IMG/VR virus record: IMGVR_UViG_3300024324_000089
Coordinates: 1 to 23,100 of that record
Length of the DNA: 23,100 nt
Source: a virus
Direction: 5' to 3' (one strand)
Shown here: positions 18,097 to 23,100 of the stretch, in pieces
Layout: every line of letters begins with the position of its first letter
Position numbering within the stretch: position 1 is the first letter of the stretch
Program-made: the position numbers and the translations under genes
The notes under the pieces: generated by a model
What the model was told of the DNA's origin: nothing
The model's database searches: none
What the model saw: the letters and a program-made list of their open reading frames with translations, nothing else

Positions 18097-19194
18097 ATGG
18101 CTATTGAAACATTTGAGTATATTGATGACCTTAATGTTGCCAATCCAACAGCGACAGATAATGTCTCTGAAGGTGATGACCATCTTAGAGGTTTAAAGAC
18201 TACCCTTAAGAATACATTTCCTAATGTAACTGGTGCTATTAATGCAACAGAAACTGAACTAAACATCCTTGACGGTGTTACAGCTACAACAGCTGAACTA
18301 AACTACGTTGACGGTGTTACTTCAAACATCCAAACACAGCTAGGTGCTAAGCTACCTCTAGCTGGTGGTACTATGACTGGCACTATTGCAGGCTTTACCT
18401 CAACAGGTATTGATGATAACGCTACGAGTACAGCTATTACTATTGATGCTAGTGAGAATGTAGGTATTGGTACTACTAGTCCTAATGCTAAGTTATCTAC
18501 GGGTGGTACGGTTGGCTCTAAACTTCTAATCTATGATGGCGGCTTAACAACTGCTGGTGGCAATGGTATTTTCTCTGGTATTGGGCAAGACATACCAGGA
18601 GCAAACATTACGTCAATTTTAGGAAGGCATACAAGTGGTGCGCTGGTTTTCGGGCAATACACAAATGCTGATGACCTTACGACTGTTACAGAGCATATGC
18701 GCATAGACTCAGCAGGTGATGTCACAGTAAAAACTGGCAACCTAGTAATAGGAACATCTGGCAAAGGTATTGACTTCTCTGCAGATGGTAACGCAGCAGG
18801 TATGACTTCAGAGGTCTTAGATGACTATGAGACTGGTACTTGGACTCCTAGCGTTGGGGGCACTGCTACTTATTTTACTCAAACGGGTACTTACACAAAA
18901 GTCGGAAACCAAGTTACAATTAAATATGATTTTACTATAAATAGCATAGGTACTGGAAGTGTAACCACAGTATCAGGTCTTCCATTTACATCGTCAGCAG
19001 CTTCTGCAGCTTGTACTATTGGATATTACTCTTCTTTAGCGACATCAGCAACAGCTCTATATCACAGGGTAGATGGTAGTTCAACATCTATCGTTAATGC
19101 AATTACCACAACTGCAGCCGTAACTACAACAAACCAAGCGTCAATATATGGAAATGTTTCTAGGGTTATAGGTTCAGCAACATACTTAACTTAA
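18097..19194 (+). CDS. Tail fibre/tip protein A
   Basis: The protein has 365 residues. The N-terminal 75 residues (MAIETFEYIDDLNVANPTAT, EGDDHLRGLKTTLKNTFPNV, TETELNILDGVTATTAELNY) form an attachment module widely found in phage fibres, with two TELNxLDGVT units. A thin triple-helix-like Thr/Gly/Asn-rich shaft follows (GIDDNATSTAITIDASENVG). The C-terminal domain after YETGTWTPSVGGT and YTKVGNQVTIKYDF looks like a trimeric jelly-roll receptor-binding tip. It shares the attachment module with the 206-residue protein at 20709. AGGAGG lies 6-7 bases upstream of the ATG. The two genes probably encode alternative or co-assembled fibres that decide host range. Confidence 0.82.
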   Translation: MAIETFEYIDDLNVANPTATDNVSEGDDHLRGLKTTLKNTFPNVTGAINATETELNILDGVTATTAELNYVDGVTSNIQTQLGAKLPLAGGTMTGTIAGFTSTGIDDNATSTAITIDASENVGIGTTSPNAKLSTGGTVGSKLLIYDGGLTTAGGNGIFSGIGQDIPGANITSILGRHTSGALVFGQYTNADDLTTVTEHMRIDSAGDVTVKTGNLVIGTSGKGIDFSADGNAAGMTSEVLDDYETGTWTPSVGGTATYFTQTGTYTKVGNQVTIKYDFTINSIGTGSVTTVSGLPFTSSAASAACTIGYYSSLATSATALYHRVDGSSTSIVNAITTTAAVTTTNQASIYGNVSRVIGSATYLT

Positions 19195-19203
19195 TTAACC
19201 TAA

Positions 19204-19710
19204 ATGAAAACTTGCCCTAAATGCTCAACACACAAACCTCTAGCTGAGTTCTACAAACGCTCAGATACAGGTAAGCCACATTCGTGGTGTAAGAAGTGTA
19301 AGCATCAATCAGGCAAGGAATGGAATGCTAAGAACAAAGCAAAGCACTCAGAGATAAATGCTGCTTGGTATGTTGATAATAAAGACAAGCACTTAGAGAA
19401 CAGTAAGATTTGGTATCAGGCTAATAAGTCACGTAAGTTAGAGACAACCACAGCACGAGATAAACGCTGTGTATTAGCAACACCTGTATGGGCTGATAGA
19501 GAACTGATTAAAGAGTTATATGCTCTGGCTCAGAAGCTAACAGAACAGACAGGGATACCACACGAGGTTGACCATATAATCCCACTACAAGGTAAAGAGG
19601 TATGTGGGTTTCATTTGGAAGACAACTTACAGGTTATTACTCAAGCTGAGAATAGACGTAAGTCAAACAAGATGCTATGTTCGGATGAACGTAGTGGACA
19701 CTTAAATTAA
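19204..19710 (+). CDS. Free-standing HNH endonuclease with zinc finger and 15-residue repeats
   Basis: The protein has 168 residues. An N-terminal zinc finger has C4-x2-C7 and C29-x2-C32. Three 15-residue repeats begin at about W40, W55 and W70 (W-x-x-x-NK-x-K-H-x-E), a NUMOD-like DNA-contact ladder. The HNH core is EVD123-H124-IIPLQG, then LEDN141-LQVI and N150-RRKSN, with Asn in the place of the last His. No Shine-Dalgarno sequence precedes the ATG, which lies 9 bases after the fibre stop. Such genes are mobile homing-type enzymes that nick or cut at a nearby site and spread by repair. Its place between fibre genes suits an insertion that could drive fibre exchange. Confidence 0.88.
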   Translation: MKTCPKCSTHKPLAEFYKRSDTGKPHSWCKKCKHQSGKEWNAKNKAKHSEINAAWYVDNKDKHLENSKIWYQANKSRKLETTTARDKRCVLATPVWADRELIKELYALAQKLTEQTGIPHEVDHIIPLQGKEVCGFHLEDNLQVITQAENRRKSNKMLCSDERSGHLN

Positions 19711-19723
19711 CAGGAGAGTCAAA

Positions 19724-19996
19724 ATGGCTTTAGTAAAGAAAACGGTAGTAGATAAAGTAGAAGTAGTTGGTGAACACAAGATGGTACAGTGTCGTGAAGC
19801 TACTTGGGTAGAAGATAATGGTGTAATGATTGGTGGTAAGAACTTCCACAGACACGTAATCGCACCAGGTGATGACACAACAGGTGAACCTGCTGAAACC
19901 ATTGCTATCTGCAATGCGGTACACACACCAGAAGTAATAGCAGCTTATGAAGCTATGTTAGCTGCTCAAGAAGCAGAGATGAATCCAGCTGAGTAA
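19724..19996 (+). CDS. Conserved small phage protein
   Basis: The protein has 90 residues: MALVKKTVVDKVEVVGEHKM, then VQCREATWVEDNGVMIGGKN, FHRHVIAPGDDTTGEPAETI and a final acidic Ala/Glu helix (EVIAAYEAMLAAQEAEMN). The first half is beta-rich. The motif T-VVDKVEVVG-x-x-x-VQVR-x-x-T-x-V-x-DG-x-x-I-x-x-x-FHRHV-x-PGD is one I recall in small proteins in tail and lysis regions of marine phages; function is unknown. AGGAG lies 7 bases upstream of the ATG at 19724. The next gene begins 9 bases after its stop. Confidence 0.74.
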   Translation: MALVKKTVVDKVEVVGEHKMVQCREATWVEDNGVMIGGKNFHRHVIAPGDDTTGEPAETIAICNAVHTPEVIAAYEAMLAAQEAEMNPAE

Positions 19997-20004
19997 GGAC
20001 ACTT

Positions 20005-20235
20005 ATGGAAATGTCAGATATCTTTTTAACCCTAGTTGGGCTTGTCATAGCTATGCTCGGTTGGTTTATGAGCAGACTAGCAGACACAGTAAACAAGTTA
20101 GAACAGAATATTAATAGCTGTCAGACTCATATGCCGCTTAATTACGTACTTAAAGCTGACTACAAGACTGATATGGTAGAGATTAAAAAGATGTTAAGTG
20201 ATATCTACGGCATTATTAGAAAAGAAAGAAAGTAA
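20005..20235 (+). CDS. Membrane-anchored coiled-coil protein, possible holin-type lysis protein
   Basis: The protein has 76 residues. A single N-terminal membrane helix (about 5-22, DIFLTLVGLVIAMLGWFM) is followed by a coiled coil (LADTVNKLEQNINSC) and a charged end (KADYKTDMVEIKKML, RKERK). This plan matches XhlA-type and other single-pass lysis helpers often encoded next to endolysin or spanin genes. The preferred ATG at 20005 has AAGG 6 bases upstream; another ATG follows two codons later, a dual-start layout sometimes used by holins. No endolysin gene is visible in the window, so the holin call is inference from form and from the lipoprotein gene nearby. Confidence 0.6.
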   Translation: MEMSDIFLTLVGLVIAMLGWFMSRLADTVNKLEQNINSCQTHMPLNYVLKADYKTDMVEIKKMLSDIYGIIRKERK

Positions 20236-20321
20236 TGATATGGGTTGAGCTTGCTAATAATACGGCAAGATTCTTCCTCTTCGACCCTTGGACTCTTCCA
20301 ATCAATTGGATACTAATATGA
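20235..20321 (+). CDS. 28-codon aromatic peptide in the lysis cluster
   Basis: The gene starts at the ATG that overlaps the previous stop (TAATG), so translation coupling is likely, and ends 18 bases before the lipoprotein ATG. It encodes MIWVELANNTARFFLFDPWT and then LPINWILI: hydrophobic and rich in Trp and Phe, able to sit at a membrane surface but short for a full transmembrane helix. No Shine-Dalgarno sequence of its own is seen. It could be a lysis regulator or an unimportant reading frame; its coupled start and exact fit between two genes favour a real gene. Confidence 0.45.
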   Translation: MIWVELANNTARFFLFDPWTLPINWILI

Positions 20322-20351
20322 TACGATTAGGAGGTACAAATGATACGATTA
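20318..20351 (+). repeat. 12-base direct repeat spanning the lipoprotein start
   Basis: ATGATACGATTA occurs at 20318-20329 and 20340-20351. The second copy begins with the lipoprotein start codon; the AGGAGG that serves it lies just after the first copy. A local duplication of the start region is the simplest explanation. Confidence 0.75.
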
Positions 20352-20693
20352 CTAATACTATTCATAGCACTATCACTTAGTAGCTGTAGTTCATTAGAGC
20401 TACGTAACCTAGGTAAGTCAGGGGTTTCTGCAGGTGTCGCTTATGCTATTAATCCTATTGCTGGTGTAGCTAGTTTAGCTACATCTATGGCATACGATGA
20501 GATAGTACCTGACAGTCCCGAGGTTGCCGATATAGAGACGAAAGAACAAGCAGTGGCATTCGTGGCTCAGTCTTGGGGAACAGACATACTGTATGCCTTT
20601 ATAGCGTTCCTAGTGATAACAAACTTAATAGGTCCTTGGTTGGCTAGAAGAAGTGGATATGCTAAGGCTAAGAATAAATACAAAGAACAATAA
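20340..20693 (+). CDS. Lipoprotein with C-terminal membrane helix, candidate unimolecular spanin
   Basis: The protein has 117 residues. A signal peptide (MIRLLILFIALSLSS) ends in a lipobox L13-S14-S15-C16, so Cys16 should be lipidated. A periplasmic part follows (about 17-82, with Gly/Ala-rich GVSAGVAYAINPIAGVASLA). Near the end are a membrane helix (about 84-101, ILYAFIAFLVITNLIGPW) and a basic tail (ARRSGYAKAKNKYK). An outer-membrane lipid anchor plus an inner-membrane C-terminal helix in one chain is the architecture of u-spanins such as T1 gp11 (134 residues), which fuse the membranes in the last step of lysis. AGGAGG lies 5 bases ahead of the ATG. A host-surface exclusion lipoprotein is an alternative. 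Confidence 0.62.
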   Translation: MIRLLILFIALSLSSCSSLELRNLGKSGVSAGVAYAINPIAGVASLATSMAYDEIVPDSPEVADIETKEQAVAFVAQSWGTDILYAFIAFLVITNLIGPWLARRSGYAKAKNKYKEQ

Positions 20694-20708
20694 CAATAGA
20701 GGAATAGG

Positions 20709-21329
20709 ATGGCATTAGAAAGCACAACATATATTGATGGATTAGTATCCACTAACCCAACAGGAACAGACTCAAGGTCTCAGGGTGATGACCACCTAAG
20801 ACTTATTAAGTCAGCAATCAAAGCAACACTACCCTCTTTGAGTGGAGCTGTTACTTCTACACATACAGAATTAAATCTGCTTGATGGTGTTACTGCAACA
20901 ACAACCGAATTAAATTATAATGATGTTCCTACACTAGGTACTGTTGAGTCCTCAAAGACTGTGACAGCAGACGCAGTAGGCACAACTAAGAAGATAAAGA
21001 CACAAGCACAGACAGAGATTGTTAATGCTATTGGTACTGTAAGCACAGCAACAGCTATTGACTTTGACTTAGGTAATGTAGCCACAGCAGTAATTGCTAG
21101 TGGTGGTTCATTTACTATATCTAATGCACCTACATCAGGTGTGTATGGTAAGTTCAAACTAATCCTAACTAATGGTGGTGCTGGTACTACTATCTTCCCT
21201 TCTTCAGTGAAGTGGGCTGGTGGTACTGAACCAACCTGGACTACCTCAGGTATTGACATCATTACCTTTGAGACTATTGATGCTGGTGCTAACTGGTATG
21301 CAGATTCAGACGGCTTAAACTTTAGCTAG
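20709..21329 (+). CDS. Tail fibre-like protein B (paralogue of the 18097 gene)
   Basis: The protein has 206 residues. Its first 75 residues (MALESTTYIDGLVSTNPTGT, QGDDHLRLIKSAIKATLPSL, THTELNLLDGVTATTTELNY) repeat the attachment module of fibre A with the same GDDHLR and TELNxLDGVTATT landmarks. The rest is a compact beta domain (VNAIGTVSTATAIDFDLGNV, SGVYGKFKLILTNGGAGTTI, PSSVKWAGGTEPTWTTSGID, GANWYADSDGLNFS), a fold common at the tips of phage fibres. It lacks the long shaft of protein A. AGGAATAGG precedes the ATG. It may be a short fibre or an adaptor that pairs with protein A. Confidence 0.78.
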   Translation: MALESTTYIDGLVSTNPTGTDSRSQGDDHLRLIKSAIKATLPSLSGAVTSTHTELNLLDGVTATTTELNYNDVPTLGTVESSKTVTADAVGTTKKIKTQAQTEIVNAIGTVSTATAIDFDLGNVATAVIASGGSFTISNAPTSGVYGKFKLILTNGGAGTTIFPSSVKWAGGTEPTWTTSGIDIITFETIDAGANWYADSDGLNFS

Positions 21330-21330
21330 T

Positions 21331-22875
21331 ATGCCTGCACAGATAACCAATCTTAATCTTAATGGTATCAATAAAGATATCAGCCCTTATGAGCTAGGTG
21401 AGAACCTTTGGTCAGACGGTAATAATGTACAGTTTGATAATGATAAGACAGCTAAGGTTAAAGGACACCAACAAGTGTTTGGTACTCCTAGTGTTGCACC
21501 TTACTGGCTATTACCTTTCAATACTATTACAACAGACTACTGGATATACCCTAGCTTAACTAAACTTTATAGGGTATCTACATCAGGCACTACAACCACA
21601 CACACAGATATAACTCGTGCTACTGGTGGTGATTATTCAGCCACTGCTGCAGATAGATGGAATGGTGGTATCTTAGGTGGTGTTGCTATTGTTAATAATG
21701 GTGTTGATGTTCCTCAGATGCTAGGCTCAACAGCCTCTAACTTCTCAGCTTTAAGTAATTGGTTATCTAGCACAACTACTAAAGTTATCAGACCTTTTAA
21801 GAGATTCCTAGTGGCATTAGATTCAACAGAGTCTGGTACTAGATATCCATTCAGAGTACGTTGGTCACACCCAGCTGAGGGTGGTACTGTACCTACAACC
21901 TGGGATGCCAGTGATGATACTAAGGACGCTGGTTATGTAGACCTATCACAGTCTAATGGTTTTGTAGTTGATTGTTTACCTTTAGGTGACAGTAACATTA
22001 TCTATAAAGAAGACTCGGTATGGGCTATGACATTTGAAGGTGGTCAATCTATCTTTGGATTCAGACAGTTATTTAATGATGCTGGTATCTTAGGTAAGGA
22101 TTGTGTTAAATCATTTGATAACCAGCATTTTGTAGTATCTGAGGATGATGTCTTTACACACGATGGTCAATCTAAGAAGTCTATTGTTGATGGTCAAATC
22201 AGAGATGAGTTGTTTAATTCAATACACCCTGACTATAAGACTCGTACCTTTGTTGCCGCAGATAGAGAGAAGAATGAGATGTGGATATGTTTTGTATCTA
22301 ACTCAGCTACTGATGCCTTTGCAGATAAAGCATATGTATGGAATTGGAGAAACAATACTTGGTCTATTAGAGATTTACCTAGTGTCAGTTATATTAGTTG
22401 GGGTGTGGTAGACACAGTATCAACTACTGACTGGACAGAATCAGGTGACTGGGATACAGATAATGATTCTTGGGATTCACCCCTTAAGCCTTCTTTATTA
22501 CTTGCTGATGCTAACAACACTAAGTTGTTTGTTCTAGGTAGTAATCAGTTTAATGGTACTAGCTTTAGGTCTTGGGCAGAGAAGACGGATATGAATTTAA
22601 GTCATCCTGGTATTAAGTCAGTCACTAAGATTGTACCTAGAGTAAGTGGTACTGGTAGTGTAGACTTTTATATTGGTACTGAGATGCAACCACATCAAGG
22701 TGTAACTTGGAAAGGACCTTACACATTCACACCAGGCACACACTCAGAGATACCTGTCAGGGCTACTGGCACTTATATTGGTATCAGAGTAGAGACAACA
22801 GATGACAAGGCTTGGGCACTGGAGAACTTAGAGGTTCACTGGACACCACAAGGTATTAGAGGTCAAGGTGTCTAG
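21331..22875 (+). CDS. Tail nozzle/tubular or stabilisation-like protein
   Basis: The protein has 514 residues, predominantly beta. The start MPAQITNLNLNGINKDISPY, ELGENLWSDGNNVQFDNDKT and KVKGHQQVFGTP is the common opening of podovirus proteins of the P22 gp10/T7 gp12-like nozzle type: N-terminal GLNxDxSPYELxxxxWSDGxNVxFxxGxxxKVxG. Later parts include SVWAMTFEGGQSIFGFRQLF, DDVFTHDGQSKKSIVDGQIR and KAYVWNWRNNTWSIRDLPSV, a beta-propeller-like repeat layout. It closes the tail tip and carries fibres. No Shine-Dalgarno sequence is seen; the ATG lies one base after the previous stop, so coupling is likely. Confidence 0.83.
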   Translation: MPAQITNLNLNGINKDISPYELGENLWSDGNNVQFDNDKTAKVKGHQQVFGTPSVAPYWLLPFNTITTDYWIYPSLTKLYRVSTSGTTTTHTDITRATGGDYSATAADRWNGGILGGVAIVNNGVDVPQMLGSTASNFSALSNWLSSTTTKVIRPFKRFLVALDSTESGTRYPFRVRWSHPAEGGTVPTTWDASDDTKDAGYVDLSQSNGFVVDCLPLGDSNIIYKEDSVWAMTFEGGQSIFGFRQLFNDAGILGKDCVKSFDNQHFVVSEDDVFTHDGQSKKSIVDGQIRDELFNSIHPDYKTRTFVAADREKNEMWICFVSNSATDAFADKAYVWNWRNNTWSIRDLPSVSYISWGVVDTVSTTDWTESGDWDTDNDSWDSPLKPSLLLADANNTKLFVLGSNQFNGTSFRSWAEKTDMNLSHPGIKSVTKIVPRVSGTGSVDFYIGTEMQPHQGVTWKGPYTFTPGTHSEIPVRATGTYIGIRVETTDDKAWALENLEVHWTPQGIRGQGV

Positions 22876-23100
22876 TAGATATACACCATTACCTGTACCA
22901 ACAAAGCCAGAAGACATACCTGCTTATCTTCAAGAAGAACTGAAGAGAATATCTATTACTACTAACAACTTAGCTGATGGACACTTGGATAAAGCACACG
23001 TAGAACCACCGAGACCTAGAGCAGGTGATATTAGATATGCTGATGGTTCTGATTGGAATCCTGGACAAGGTGGTAACTTATATTATTATAATGGTACAGA
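22868..23100 (+). CDS. Hypothetical tail-region protein, partial at the right edge
   Basis: A GTG start at 22868 overlaps the nozzle gene by 8 bases and follows GAGG at 6 bases; 77 codons are visible. The sequence reads SSRYTPLPVPTKPEDIPAYL, then QEELKRISITTNNLADGHLD, and ADGSDWNPGQGGNLYYYNGT. A proline-rich start, a helix with LxxELxRI, then ADGxxWNPGxGxGxYxYxNGxW near the C-terminus is typical of short proteins in phage tail regions, by recall, of unknown function. The end lies outside the window. Confidence 0.7.
   Translation, partial: MSSRYTPLPVPTKPEDIPAYLQEELKRISITTNNLADGHLDKAHVEPPRPRAGDIRYADGSDWNPGQGGNLYYYNGT

Overview
The window is part of the genome of an AT-rich, tailed double-stranded DNA phage with a podovirus-type gene set. 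It carries a T7-like replication module (family A DNA polymerase, fused primase-helicase, single-strand binding protein, Fe-S nuclease) and the start of a class I ribonucleotide reductase. It also carries a head/tail module with terminase, P22-type portal, scaffold, SU10-like (DUF5309-type) coat protein, SU10-like adaptor and a nozzle-like tail protein. No integrase, repressor, RNA polymerase, tRNA or CRISPR array was seen. The Tyr at the position equivalent to E. coli Pol I 762, together with a ribonucleotide reductase, fits a virulent phage of an aquatic Gram-negative bacterium. The exact host cannot be read from the sequence.

Layout. The two arms diverge from a non-coding region at about 8,935-9,824. 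The left arm (minus strand) starts with an early block of very small, tightly overlapping genes (8,934 down to 5,787). Several of these are below 60 codons. This block is driven by ordinary sigma70-like promoters (8,969-8,996 and 7,913-7,941). Next come a 43-codon gene and the SSB gene behind a long structured leader, a terminator at 4,991-5,019, primase-helicase, DNA polymerase, the nuclease, two small genes, and nrdA running off the left edge. The right arm (plus strand) holds terS, terL, a 36-codon gene, portal, a small conserved gene, scaffold, major capsid protein, a strong terminator, head completion genes, tail fibre genes, an HNH endonuclease, a probable lysis cluster (holin-like protein, 28-codon peptide, lipoprotein with the architecture of a unimolecular spanin), a second tail fibre paralogue, a nozzle-like tail protein and a partial gene at the right edge.

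Regulation is the most unusual part. Five promoters, three on minus and two on plus, share one rigid architecture: an identical 13-bp block TTAGTTTTTAAAG, exactly 16 bp, then TATAAT. They precede the nuclease, primase-helicase, the 43-codon/SSB operon and the late operon (twice). They look like a second promoter class distinct from the early TTGACA promoters. The two members with long leaders (5,735-5,610 minus and about 9,538-9,756 plus) also share a CTAG-rich RNA element. It has the same 15-nt 5' arm, CTAGACTGACCTTAG, and a matching downstream 3' arm. In both leaders a second hairpin uses part of the same arm, so the two folds exclude each other. This looks like a switch, an antiterminator or a processing element and is the best candidate here for something undescribed.
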